DNA of 26,774 nt from an uncultured Flavobacteriales bacterium (GTDB lineage Bacteria > Bacteroidota > Bacteroidia > Flavobacteriales > Schleiferiaceae): NCBI GenBank assembly GCA_903821715.1, contig CAIJMB010000215.1, positions 1 to 26,774 on the forward strand. Direction: 5' to 3'. Both the position numbers and the translations under genes were made by a program. Under the pieces are notes generated by a model. It was not told the origin of the DNA, did no database searches, and was given only the letters and a program-made list of their open reading frames with translations. Of the stretch, positions 1 through 8,252 are shown one piece after another. How positions within the stretch are numbered: the stretch's first letter is position 1; every line of letters begins with the position of its first letter.

Positions 1-192
1 CCACAGGTTGAAGTTGTTCACGTTGACGCTGATTTCCGCCATGTAGTCGGTGAGGCTCACCGTGGCGTTGGCGATCAAGGCACCCGCTGGCACCTGCTCA
101 GGCGCCTTGGGGTTTCCATTGAGGCTTGTAATGTCGCTGGTGCACGATGCCACAACGACGGCAATGCCTGCAGATAAAAGAATCTTTTTCAT
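1..192 (-). CDS. SusD/RagB-like outer-membrane lipoprotein (N-terminus only)
   Basis: The first 64 codons of a gene that runs off the left edge of the window. The product begins with a lipoprotein signal peptide (MKKILLSAGIAVVVAS followed by Cys17, the expected lipidation site) and continues with a segment containing LNGNPKAPEQVP, typical of the start of SusD/RagB proteins. SusD proteins are surface-exposed lipoproteins that form the lid over a SusC channel and capture the substrate. The start lies 8 bases after the stop of the SusC-like gene on the same strand, the normal susC-susD order, so the two are almost certainly one transcript. The substrate cannot be inferred: no glycoside hydrolase, protease or regulator is visible beside the pair. 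Confidence 0.88.
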   Translation of the reverse strand, partial: MKKILLSAGIAVVVASCTSDITSLNGNPKAPEQVPAGALIANATVSLTDYMAEISVNVNNFNLW

Positions 193-200
193 GGCTCGTA

Positions 201-3200
201 TTAGAATTTCAGTTTAGCATTCAAACCAATCTCGCGAACGGCTGGGTACGCACCTGACTGGTATCCTTGAAGGTTACCGGCAGAAAGACCTGCTTCAGGG
301 TCGGTGTAGGGTGAATTCTTCCACAAGATGGCCAAGTTGCGACCCACGAGGGCTACATCGAGTCCTTTGATCGAAGAATTCTTATCCATTGGGAAGCTGT
401 AGTTGATCGCAACTTCACGCAGTTTGATGAATGAAGCGTCCCATACGTGGTACTCTTGCGGAGCGCGATAGTAACCGAATGAGTTGGCGTAGTAGTTCAT
501 GTCACCGTAGATAGCTTCGGTATTTGCAGACGTGATGGGGTTGCCATCCTCGTCAACTGAAGAGCCATCCCACACCGCAACGTCACCCATGTTGACGCCA
601 CCACCGTCGATGACCATTTCGCGACGTTCTACACCCTTATCATTCACACCTGCGGTCCAATCGTAGACACCAGTTGCGTATCCATACCATGTGTCAAGGC
701 TGAAGAAGCTACCACCCATTTGCATGTCAAGCAGCACGTTAGCAGTCAGACGCTTGTAGCGGAATGAAGTATTCAAACCACCCATCCAGTCTGGGTTCAC
801 GTTACCAATCGTCTGCGGAGTCGCGGTGCGCAAGTAGCGGTATCCACGGCTGGCATTGATTGGGTACACGATTGGCAATCCGTTGGCATCGCGCTCGTGA
901 GCCACACCGAAGATGGTTCCGTAGGGCTCGCCAATCTTGGCAAGCAGTTGGAATCCGCCCTGGTTTGAGGTCAACTGAAGGCTTTCAGCATCACCAAAGA
1001 GCTCAAGAACCTCGTTGCGGTTGCGCGTGTAGGTCAAGGCGAAGTCAAGGCCCATGTCCTTAGTGCGGATCGCCGAAGCGTTCAGCACCAATTCCACACC
1101 TTGGTTTTGGATCACACCGGCATTCACGTACTTGAAAATGGTACCCGTTGAAGATGACACGCGTGCAGGCATGATTTGGTTTTGAGAAATCGCGCGGTAG
1201 GCGGTCAGGTCAAATCCAAAGCGGTTGTCGGCAAACTGCATTTCAAGACCAGCTTCGTATGATGTAGTCGTCTCAGGCAGGAGGCTTGGATTGTTCGACG
1301 TAGAAGGAGCCGAAGCCAATGGCGTACCATTAAACGGTGTTCCCATAACGTAGATGTCGCGAAGTGAACTTGCGGGGGCATCAGCACCCACGTTTGCATA
1401 GTTCGCACGCACTTTACCGAAGCTGATTCCGTCGAGGTCCATCAACTCAGAGAAGATGAGGCCCACAGAAGCCGATGGGTAGAAGTACTTATTGTTCGCA
1501 GCAGGAAGCGTAGACGAGATGTCGTAGCGACCGGTCAGATCCAATGACAAGTAGTTCTTGTACAAGAAACTTGCACGAGCAAAGTAGCCGTCGATTCCAA
1601 TGGCGAAATTCTGCTCTGATGGTGCGGCGGGCGCGCTCACTGAGTTGCTCAGAGAGTACACACCTGGAACAACCAAGCCACCGTTAGTACCAGCTCCGAT
1701 AAAATCGTAGTAGGTACGGCGAATGTTACTACCGAGGTTACCGTTGAAGTTGATGTCCTCACCGATCATTTTGTTGGCCGTCAAAATGAGGTCCAAGTTG
1801 GTTTCGGTGAAGTTGCGGTTGCGGCGAACGTACGAAGGCACGTCAACTGAACCAACTGCTAGACGCTCTTCTTGAACATCTGTGTAGGTATCAATATTGG
1901 CACGAGCAGTAAGGTCCAACCAATCGTTCAAACGGTAGTTGGCTGTCATGTTACCCATCAAGCGGTTGCGCTCGTCATTCTGGTACGACTCGTTCACCAT
2001 AAAGTATGGGTTGTCGAAGTAGTGAGGTTGCTGTGGGTTGTCGTACAGTGGACCGTATGGGTTCCATGTGATATTACGACCTGTTGATTCGTAGTATTCC
2101 TTGAGTTTGGCCATATCAGCACCTACGTTAAACCACTGGCGGAACGACTGATTGACGTTGCGCGCATCGTAACCCGTACCGGAACGACCACGACCTTTTT
2201 GCTGTGTGAATGCAGCCATCGTGCTTACGGTGAGGCGGTTTGACGCTTTCAGGTTGCCGTTGAAGTTGAACGAGTTACGGTTCAAGCTTGAGTTCGGCTG
2301 AATACCTTTCATGTCAAACTTCGTGGCGCTCATGCGGAATGAACCGTTGTCGCTACCTCCGTCAATAGCTACGCTATTGTTAAAGGTCGTAGAGTTCTCC
2401 CAGAACGTAGTTGGATCGTTGGCTCCTGCAACAAATGGGAACTTCTTGCCGTAGCCGGGAAGTCCTTCGTAGACTGATTCCCACGTGTAGACATTAAGAT
2501 TGGGATCGAACTTCATACCGAATGAAGCGTCTTCCTCCATCGGAGTCACCATATCTACGTTGCCGTCACCGTCGTAGTCGTAGTCGTACATACGGTAGTC
2601 GGTGTAGTATCCGTTGATGGTGTCCGTGTTTCCGTAGTACGAACCGTAACCTGGACCGTACGACTTCTGGTAGCGGACAAAAGTGTCAGGGTTGATGCTA
2701 CCTACGGTAACACCACTTGAAAGTGTTACACCAAGTCCTTTGCGAGCTGCACCCTTCTTGGTGGTAATCAATACCACACCGTTGGCGGCACGTGAACCGT
2801 AAAGCGCCGTTGCGGCAGCACCTTTAAGTACAGTGATCTTATCGATGTCTTCAGGGTTGACGTCCATGGCGGCGTTACCGTAGTCGTAACCTCCACGGCC
2901 CGTACGCTGGTTGCCCGTGTTGTAGGCGTCGTTCGAAATCGGAATTCCGTCGACGACAAAGAGGGCTTGGTTGTTACCGGTCAGCGATTTGTAACCACGA
3001 ACGACGACGTTCGATGATCCACCCATCGTACCTGACTGGCGAATGGTAACCCCTGCAACCTTACCTGAAAGAGATGCCATAAAGTTGGCGTCTTTCACTT
3101 TGGTCACTTCGGCACCACCAACCTCTTGCACGGCGTAGCCCACCGTTTTCTTGTCGCGCGTGATGCCAAGGGCGGTCACGACAACTTCGTCAAGTTTGCT

Positions 3201-3494
3201 GGTGGATTCCGACAGGGATACATTGACCACTGCTCCTGAAGCGTTAACTTCTTGTGAGGAATAGCCAAGGGCTGAAAAAACCAATACTGCGTTCTGGCCA
3301 GCTGTGATGGAATACTTTCCGTCAAAGTTGGTGACCGCGGCATTGTTGGTGCCTTTAACTCGGACTGATACCGAGGGGAGGCCTTCGCCATTTGCTGCGT
3401 CGGTTACCGTTCCGGACACCGTGCGCTGCGCGAAGGCAGACACGGACAGAAGGGCCGCTGCAACGAAGGCAAGAAAAGATGCTCTGCGTTTCAT
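201..3494 (-). CDS. SusC/RagA-family TonB-linked outer-membrane transporter
   Basis: A full-length 1097-residue outer-membrane importer. A signal peptide (about 1-22, ending AFA) precedes a carboxypeptidase-regulatory-like domain (about 25-95, VSGTVTDAANGEGLP), a TonB-box-like stretch (LDEVVVTALGI, about 101-111), a plug domain (about 117-247, with VVVRGYKSL, FVVDGIPI and LKGAAATALYGSRAANGVV) and a long beta-barrel ending in Phe (LNAKLKF). This domain order and length are standard for SusC/RagA. Its SusD partner follows directly. Energy would come from TonB-ExbB-ExbD, and such an operon lies at 17814-19703. Residues 304-314 form an acidic loop resembling a calcium-binding motif. A promoter-like element with a leader of about 27 bases lies upstream. 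The cargo is unknown and could be a glycan or a peptide. Confidence 0.95.
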   Translation of the reverse strand: MKRRASFLAFVAAALLSVSAFAQRTVSGTVTDAANGEGLPSVSVRVKGTNNAAVTNFDGKYSITAGQNAVLVFSALGYSSQEVNASGAVVNVSLSESTSKLDEVVVTALGITRDKKTVGYAVQEVGGAEVTKVKDANFMASLSGKVAGVTIRQSGTMGGSSNVVVRGYKSLTGNNQALFVVDGIPISNDAYNTGNQRTGRGGYDYGNAAMDVNPEDIDKITVLKGAAATALYGSRAANGVVLITTKKGAARKGLGVTLSSGVTVGSINPDTFVRYQKSYGPGYGSYYGNTDTINGYYTDYRMYDYDYDGDGNVDMVTPMEEDASFGMKFDPNLNVYTWESVYEGLPGYGKKFPFVAGANDPTTFWENSTTFNNSVAIDGGSDNGSFRMSATKFDMKGIQPNSSLNRNSFNFNGNLKASNRLTVSTMAAFTQQKGRGRSGTGYDARNVNQSFRQWFNVGADMAKLKEYYESTGRNITWNPYGPLYDNPQQPHYFDNPYFMVNESYQNDERNRLMGNMTANYRLNDWLDLTARANIDTYTDVQEERLAVGSVDVPSYVRRNRNFTETNLDLILTANKMIGEDINFNGNLGSNIRRTYYDFIGAGTNGGLVVPGVYSLSNSVSAPAAPSEQNFAIGIDGYFARASFLYKNYLSLDLTGRYDISSTLPAANNKYFYPSASVGLIFSELMDLDGISFGKVRANYANVGADAPASSLRDIYVMGTPFNGTPLASAPSTSNNPSLLPETTTSYEAGLEMQFADNRFGFDLTAYRAISQNQIMPARVSSSTGTIFKYVNAGVIQNQGVELVLNASAIRTKDMGLDFALTYTRNRNEVLELFGDAESLQLTSNQGGFQLLAKIGEPYGTIFGVAHERDANGLPIVYPINASRGYRYLRTATPQTIGNVNPDWMGGLNTSFRYKRLTANVLLDMQMGGSFFSLDTWYGYATGVYDWTAGVNDKGVERREMVIDGGGVNMGDVAVWDGSSVDEDGNPITSANTEAIYGDMNYYANSFGYYRAPQEYHVWDASFIKLREVAINYSFPMDKNSSIKGLDVALVGRNLAILWKNSPYTDPEAGLSAGNLQGYQSGAYPAVREIGLNAKLKF

Positions 3495-3521
3495 AAGTGT
3501 TAATGAATTGTTAAGGTGTAT

Positions 3522-3529
3522 GCAAAGTA
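3522..3529 (-). promoter_or_regulatory. Candidate -7 promoter element of the susC-like gene
   Basis: On the minus strand the sequence reads TACTTTGC, one base short of the Bacteroidota consensus TAnnTTTG, 27 bases before the ATG at 3494. It lies in the 122-base AT-rich gap (3495-3616) between this gene and the polymerase/ligase gene, where nothing else is evident. I found no convincing -33 element. Unlike most leading genes here, this one would have a leader of ordinary length. Confidence 0.4.
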
Positions 3530-3616
3530 GTAAAAAAATACTCTGTATGGTTGAAAAATCAGAAAAAACTGAAAGTCGGCCATAAAGAAAATTGATGAAT
3601 GGCCAGAAGAGAGCGT

Positions 3617-5053
3617 TTAACGCTGCTCAGTTTCGTGACTGCGTGCAGCCCACGCAATCATCGCCACACTCATCCACACCAGAACGGCTCCCTTATCCAT
3701 ATCAAGGAAGTTGTTCAAGATCCCGTGAACCCAGTACGTGGTCAGTCCGAGCATTGCCAATAGCACGAGAGTTCGATCCCGCCCTGGGCTCATTCGATGG
3801 TAGGCGCGAGCACCTGTGGCATAGAGCACAGTGATGAGGACCAGGACCCAAAGAAGTCCAGGCCAGCCGAGTTCCGCCAACGGACCGATGTATTCAGAGT
3901 GGGCGTTGCCCAGGTCACCGGCATTGGTCGAAATAATGGTTAGTTGGGACGAATGCTGAAAGGGAGCGTACTGAAACTGGTAGGTTCCGAGGCCCCAACC
4001 CACGTGCGGACGCTCTTGCCACATGCGCACGGCTGAGGCCCAACGGTTCAGACGTTCTAAGTTGGATGCGTCGGTCGATATATTGGAGGCACTTTGAATG
4101 TGCTCGCTAAAGTTGTCGCTCGAAACGGTGTCGTTCTTGGTAAAAATGCGCATCCACTGGTCTTGCGTAGCCCAGAGCGTTCCGAGTCCAACAATGGCGA
4201 GCACGAATATTTGCTTCGCTGAAATCCGCCATGCAAAGACCAAGTACACCGCGCCGGCCGCTACGAGGCTCAACCAGGCCGCCCGGGTGTACGAAAAAAC
4301 GAGTGCCACGGTCAACAAGGCCCAAAGCGCCACGTGAATGAAGCGCCAAACCAAGCTTTGCGGGCGCCAGGTCGCCCAAATCGACCATGGATAGATGAAG
4401 GCCAGCGCCATTCCGTAGACCGTGTGCTCCTTGTAAAATGGGTACATGACCCAGGTGGAGGTTTCTTTTGAAAATGCGTACTGAGAGTGCACATACAATG
4501 TCCACAGAGCTGCCACGGCCAGGCTGAACGCGTAGAGGGGGAATACGAGGTTTCGCGCCCACGGACGCTCGAATGCGGTCCCCAGCATAAAATACATCGG
4601 AACCAGAAACCAGACCCGGCTCAGCACCGCTTTAAAGCTGACGAGCGGCATTTCGCTGAAAAGGACCGTAACGGCCATCCAAGCCAACTGCGCTAGTATG
4701 ACCCAAGTAAGTGGCTGCTTGAGCGTGGGCCAGGGCAAGCGACCTTGGTGAAGAAACCGGATGAGCGCAAAAAATGTGAGGCCCGCGAGAAGAACCTCTC
4801 CCGGCAAACTGAGGCCTATATTGAAATCAGATTCTTTGAGGGTGACCGACAGAGGAGTGATTGCCACCACTGCCAAAAGCAAACTTTCGACATGATACAG
4901 CGCCCATAAAACGAAGACTGCCGCAAAGGGAACCGCTGCCACGGCATACCACTCCATGGCGACCGCTCCGGCGGTTACGGCGGCGAGCGCAAGGCCCGCT
5001 GCCAGCCCGTTCCGTCCGCTTAGGACGGAAGCTTTTCCTTGAGCTCCTTCCAT
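3617..5053 (-). CDS. O-antigen polymerase/ligase family membrane protein (Wzy/WaaL-like)
   Basis: A 478-residue protein of many hydrophobic segments. The region after the large periplasmic loop carries the usual Wzy_C pattern: HVGWGLGTYQ, then NAHSEYIGPLAELGWPGLLW, with the conserved His in an AHxxY context. Members either polymerise polysaccharide repeat units or join finished chains to lipid A at the periplasmic face of the inner membrane; sequence alone does not separate the two roles. I chose the ATG at 5053 because translation upstream of it gives non-membrane sequence that merely shadows the wzz-like gene. It starts 34 bases before the end of that gene, which implies translational coupling. 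It is the last gene of the flippase-sulfotransferase-wzz-polymerase operon. Confidence 0.85.
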   Translation of the reverse strand: MEGAQGKASVLSGRNGLAAGLALAAVTAGAVAMEWYAVAAVPFAAVFVLWALYHVESLLLAVVAITPLSVTLKESDFNIGLSLPGEVLLAGLTFFALIRFLHQGRLPWPTLKQPLTWVILAQLAWMAVTVLFSEMPLVSFKAVLSRVWFLVPMYFMLGTAFERPWARNLVFPLYAFSLAVAALWTLYVHSQYAFSKETSTWVMYPFYKEHTVYGMALAFIYPWSIWATWRPQSLVWRFIHVALWALLTVALVFSYTRAAWLSLVAAGAVYLVFAWRISAKQIFVLAIVGLGTLWATQDQWMRIFTKNDTVSSDNFSEHIQSASNISTDASNLERLNRWASAVRMWQERPHVGWGLGTYQFQYAPFQHSSQLTIISTNAGDLGNAHSEYIGPLAELGWPGLLWVLVLITVLYATGARAYHRMSPGRDRTLVLLAMLGLTTYWVHGILNNFLDMDKGAVLVWMSVAMIAWAARSHETEQR

Positions 5054-6030
5054 GTGTTGGCGCCCAAAATCACGACCATGGTTGCAACGAATGCCGACAA
5101 GGCAGACACGACAACTAACAGCCATCGCACGGGATACTCTTTTTTATCGGCCGGAACTGCCGCGTTTACCCGAAAGGTTGCAGGCAGCACCTGCTGGGCA
5201 TCCACCCGAGATTGGTCGAGTTTCGTTTTGATTTTGACTTCCTCTTCTTTCATCAAGTGGAGTTCGTCGCGCAAGGCCACATAACGGCCACCGTATTTGG
5301 CCAGCGTGTCAAGGACAGACTTTAGCTGCTTGATTACCTTATCGCCTCGCCCCTCGGCAATTGCTGTAGCGTACTGCTCCGACACAACCATCGATTGCCC
5401 CTCGTACTCATGTACTCCTTTGCGACGCAGGGACTTGATCTCGTCCTCCATGTCGCGAAGCTCTTGGCGGACCTTTTGGTATTCATTCTTAACCAAGTTG
5501 AGTCCCACAGCAGCCCGCTCACGTTGGATCCGGCTCTTGACGCGGTCGAGCAAGTCGACAATGGCATTCGCCATATCCGCAGCCATTTGCGGATCTTGGT
5601 CGAGCACGCTGATGCGCACACTCATAAACTGGGTGCGCTCAAACGAAATCTTATCGCTGAATTCTTCGTGCAGGTCGGTGCGGAGCGTCGGACTTGACGG
5701 GTCAAGGTCGTAGTGCTCAATGAGCTTGAAGCGCGTCGTAATGGTGTCAAAAATTGCATCTGACGACAGCACCTGAAGCAGCTGCTCAGCCTGCTCTTCG
5801 GCTCCGAATTCCAAAAAGTCCTCATCTTGATAGGTATTCTGCGGAAGCAGCGCCTTCGACGGCGAATTGGTGGTCGACGGGAATACGACTACCGTTGACT
5901 CGTACAGTGGCGTGATGAACCAAGGGCCTGAGAAGATGGCGGCCGCCACGGCGGCGATGAGCGGAGCCAAGAGCAGCGCCTTGCGGTTGCGAAACAAAAA
6001 GAGCAGAAGATTCTGCGAGCTGGGATCCAT
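5020..6030 (-). CDS. Wzz-type polysaccharide chain-length determinant
   Basis: A 336-residue inner-membrane protein with the classic Wzz layout: a short cytoplasmic N-terminus, a first membrane segment (about 18-37), a long periplasmic region rich in coiled coil (about 140-270, for example QELRDMEDEIKSLRR), and a second membrane segment (about 303-322) after a Pro-containing approach (KKEYPVRWLL). Wzz proteins set the modal length of Wzy-made polysaccharide. No kinase domain or Walker motif follows the second membrane segment, so it is not the fused tyrosine-kinase type. The start MDPSSQNLLLF at 6030 was chosen because it places the first membrane segment correctly; in-frame sequence upstream overlaps the sulfotransferase gene and looks non-coding. 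The sulfotransferase stop is 13 bases upstream. Confidence 0.88.
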   Translation of the reverse strand: MDPSSQNLLLFLFRNRKALLLAPLIAAVAAAIFSGPWFITPLYESTVVVFPSTTNSPSKALLPQNTYQDEDFLEFGAEEQAEQLLQVLSSDAIFDTITTRFKLIEHYDLDPSSPTLRTDLHEEFSDKISFERTQFMSVRISVLDQDPQMAADMANAIVDLLDRVKSRIQRERAAVGLNLVKNEYQKVRQELRDMEDEIKSLRRKGVHEYEGQSMVVSEQYATAIAEGRGDKVIKQLKSVLDTLAKYGGRYVALRDELHLMKEEEVKIKTKLDQSRVDAQQVLPATFRVNAAVPADKKEYPVRWLLVVVSALSAFVATMVVILGANTWKELKEKLPS

Positions 6031-6043
6031 AGTCAGGTTGAAA

Positions 6044-6961
6044 TCAAGTCCACAAAGATAGGTTCTTGCCGAGCAGCCCCTCAAGTTCGGCGACATCGTC
6101 GGCAAAGTAGGTCCAGGCCGTCGCACGGTCTTGGGTACTGAGTTGGAGTGGCTCTGCCGAAGCAGAAGCCGCTTTAGCCCGCTGCTGGAGTCCCTCAGGC
6201 AAGCGATCCTTGAGCCAGCGTCCCACAGGGTGGTGCTGGGCAAAGCGTACCAAGTGGGGCCAACGCACATCGTGGGCCGCATGAACTTTTTCGGCGTGCG
6301 GCAGCGGATTCGCTGCTAAACCAAGGGCCGACTGCACTTCGATCCAAAACACTTCGGGATCCGCAAAGGCCTGCTCGTAGATAAAGGTGTGCATCCGAAT
6401 TCCCGACGCCGTCCAACGTCGGTAGGCGTCCGCGTAGCGGCTTAATGCGATAAAGTTTTCGCTCTGACCCCATTTGACAGGCCGGGCGGCATCTCGTGCC
6501 AGTTCGTCGAGAAAACCTCCAGAGACAAGGCCGTACTTGCGCGCCATTCGGTAGTGCGAAAACGCGCGGTCGACGGGGTTGCGCAGCACTAAGAACGCCG
6601 TTGCTGAGGGGTTGGCCGCGGGCAGAGCGTGTGCAGCCGACGGGCTCCAGAAGTAGCTCGTCGAGGCTTCAATGCGCAGCTGGCCAGGTTGCGCGTTCGA
6701 CCAAAGGCGGGCGTAGTCCTCTGGGCGGCGCACAAAGGCCTGGTGGCGCTGTGGTAGCGGATCAGGTTGGGCCCAGTAGTCCGGCCCAGCGTCGGGCGAA
6801 ACGCGCAGAAACGATTCGCTAAACGTTTGCGGATCCAACTCTGCCGCATAAAAATTGGGCTCTTTGATTCGCGCCATAGCCACCCCTGGGTGGGTTTGCA
6901 GCCAGTCGGCCAGGGTGGTGCTTCCGGACTTCGGAACCCCGATGAGGACAGCGTCGAGCAT
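6044..6961 (-). CDS. PAPS-dependent sulfotransferase
   Basis: A 305-residue sulfotransferase. Near the N-terminus the 5'-phosphosulfate-binding loop is clear (VPKSGSTTL, residues 9-16 within it), followed by KEPNFY, which is common in bacterial members of the Sulfotransfer family. The 3'-phosphate-binding segment is FLVLRNPVDRAFSHY (about 123-137). These enzymes move sulfate from 3'-phosphoadenylyl sulfate to a hydroxyl or amine. Lying between a flippase and a chain-length regulator, it most likely sulfates a sugar of the surface polysaccharide or its lipid-linked repeat unit; this is inferred from context. The ATG at 6961 lies 5 bases after the flippase stop, and longer readings overlap the flippase gene and lack sense. 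Confidence 0.9.
   Translation of the reverse strand: MLDAVLIGVPKSGSTTLADWLQTHPGVAMARIKEPNFYAAELDPQTFSESFLRVSPDAGPDYWAQPDPLPQRHQAFVRRPEDYARLWSNAQPGQLRIEASTSYFWSPSAAHALPAANPSATAFLVLRNPVDRAFSHYRMARKYGLVSGGFLDELARDAARPVKWGQSENFIALSRYADAYRRWTASGIRMHTFIYEQAFADPEVFWIEVQSALGLAANPLPHAEKVHAAHDVRWPHLVRFAQHHPVGRWLKDRLPEGLQQRAKAASASAEPLQLSTQDRATAWTYFADDVAELEGLLGKNLSLWT
6053..6060 (-). promoter_or_regulatory. Possible internal promoter before the wzz-like gene
   Basis: The minus strand reads TATCTTTG, a perfect TAnnTTTG, 22 bases before the ATG at 6030. It lies inside the last codons of the sulfotransferase gene, so it may be chance, or it could let wzz and the polymerase be expressed separately from the flippase. 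Confidence 0.3.
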
Positions 6962-6966
6962 CGAAT

Positions 6967-8226
6967 TCAACGCACAAAAATGAGGGTTCGTATACCTGTC
7001 TTGCGGTACACCGCGACCAGGGCCCAGACGTTCCAAAGGATCATGGTTCCGGACGTCGCCCATGCGGCTCCTTCGACCCCCAGCCATGGAATGAGGGCAA
7101 CGTTGCCGATCACGTTGGCGATCGACGCCACAGTCATGGTGCGGCGAGCGGACTGTTCGTGCCCCGTCATGTTGAGCAGGTACATGACTGGACCGCATAG
7201 CGCATTGACCAGCTGACCGAGGGCAAGGACGCGCAGCGTTCCGGAATAGATCCCAAAATCGGGACTAAAAAAGCTCAATAGCCAGGGGGCAAGGACCATG
7301 ATTCCGACAAAGGCAGGTAGACCCAAGGCGGAATTAAGAAGGGCCACGCGCCGGACTTCACGCTGGAGCTCTGCGCGTTCACCACGGGACCACAGTTCAG
7401 AAATCCTTGGACCCAGCGAGGCATTGACGGCGAATTGTACGAAGGTGATGAGGGTTCCGATTTTAAAGGCCACGCGGTATGCGCCGACGTCTTCGGGTGT
7501 TAAAAAATAGCCCAGCATAAGGGTGTCGGTCCAGGTCATGACCATAAAAAGGGTTCCGGTGAGAAACATTGCGGTGGCCGGACCGCGAAAGGCCCACAGG
7601 CTTCGCAGTGAACTCGGTCGTACATCGAGCCATCCGCGACCCAAAAACAGAGCCGCAGAGGCAGCAAGCCCCCAGAGTACCCGCTCCACGGTAGAAAACC
7701 ACGGCAGAAGTGCCATCGCTGCAGCCACCAATCCGAGCAAAATGCTGCTTTGAAGTAGGCCAAATCCGAGGTAGCGGTGCTGCGCACGGCGCACCTCAGA
7801 CCAAACCTGAACCAGCGTCCAAAGCGGCAGCACGACGGCGGTTGCCCGCCACAGGTCGGTAAACCCTCCGTAGGCCGACGCCAACCACGGCGCCGCAAGC
7901 GACAAGGCGCCGGCAAGAACTAGAGATCCGAGCAGCGATGCCCACAACGCTTGGCGGGTGACCTCACGAGCCGCGTATGCGGTTCGGGCTGGAATTTCGC
8001 GCAAGAGCAGCCCGTCCAAGCCCCACTTGGCGACCACCGACAGAATGCTCAGAACCGTAAAGGCCAGCTCAAAATAACCATAGTTCCCGGCGCCCAAACG
8101 GCGAAGAGCCACATAGACGAATCCGTAGCCGGCAAGGGCACCCGCAACTTTGAGCGCGAGCACCAGTGTAGAACGGCGCAGAAGGCGCTGCCACGATTCC
8201 GAAAGAGCTGACCATGAATACGGCAT
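6967..8226 (-). CDS. Oligosaccharide flippase family protein (Wzx-like)
   Basis: A 419-residue polytopic membrane protein resembling the polysaccharide-biosynthesis (Wzx/MATE-fold) exporters. The N-terminal part has the pattern VYVALRRLGAGNYGYFELAF followed by a Gly-Leu-Asp segment (KWGLDGLLLREIP), and about a dozen hydrophobic segments follow. Wzx proteins flip undecaprenyl-linked repeat units to the periplasmic side of the inner membrane. It is the first gene of the polysaccharide operon. The ATG at 8226 is supported by a -7-like element ending 4 bases upstream and by the glycosyltransferase gene diverging from the same 26 bp. The assignment to flippases is firm; the transported sugar is unknown. 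Confidence 0.88.
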   Translation of the reverse strand: MPYSWSALSESWQRLLRRSTLVLALKVAGALAGYGFVYVALRRLGAGNYGYFELAFTVLSILSVVAKWGLDGLLLREIPARTAYAAREVTRQALWASLLGSLVLAGALSLAAPWLASAYGGFTDLWRATAVVLPLWTLVQVWSEVRRAQHRYLGFGLLQSSILLGLVAAAMALLPWFSTVERVLWGLAASAALFLGRGWLDVRPSSLRSLWAFRGPATAMFLTGTLFMVMTWTDTLMLGYFLTPEDVGAYRVAFKIGTLITFVQFAVNASLGPRISELWSRGERAELQREVRRVALLNSALGLPAFVGIMVLAPWLLSFFSPDFGIYSGTLRVLALGQLVNALCGPVMYLLNMTGHEQSARRTMTVASIANVIGNVALIPWLGVEGAAWATSGTMILWNVWALVAVYRKTGIRTLIFVR

Positions 8227-8230
8227 GGCG

Positions 8231-8238
8231 CAAAGGTC
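8231..8238 (-). promoter_or_regulatory. -7 element of the flippase operon, 4 bases from the start codon
   Basis: The minus strand reads GACCTTTG, one mismatch to TAnnTTTG, then CGCC, then the ATG of the flippase gene. The same 15 bases (element, spacer and ATG) occur before the urocanase gene at 11246-11260. The transcription start would fall at or next to the ATG. Confidence 0.6.
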
Positions 8239-8239
8239 A

Positions 8240-8247
8240 TACTTTTG
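8240..8247 (+). promoter_or_regulatory. -7 element of the glycosyltransferase operon, 5 bases from the start codon
   Basis: TACTTTTG is a perfect TAnnTTTG. It is followed by GCGGG and the ATG at 8253. It sits one base away from the opposing -7 element of the flippase operon (8231-8238). I see no TTG -33 element at the usual distance. Confidence 0.6.
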
Positions 8248-8252
8248 GCGGG

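Noticed and set aside
3612..3624. AGCGTTTAACGCT palindrome at the polymerase/ligase stop as a terminator
   Set aside because: The usable stem is only about four bases with a tight loop, and it is not followed by a proper T-run on the minus strand.
4107..4562. A 151-codon frame within the polymerase/ligase gene
   Set aside because: Shadow of the membrane-protein gene in another frame, Arg/Gly/Leu-rich with no family resemblance.
6962..7198. N-terminal extension of the sulfotransferase reading frame
   Set aside because: It overlaps the flippase gene, is Arg/His-rich, and would put the phosphosulfate-binding loop unusually far from the N-terminus.
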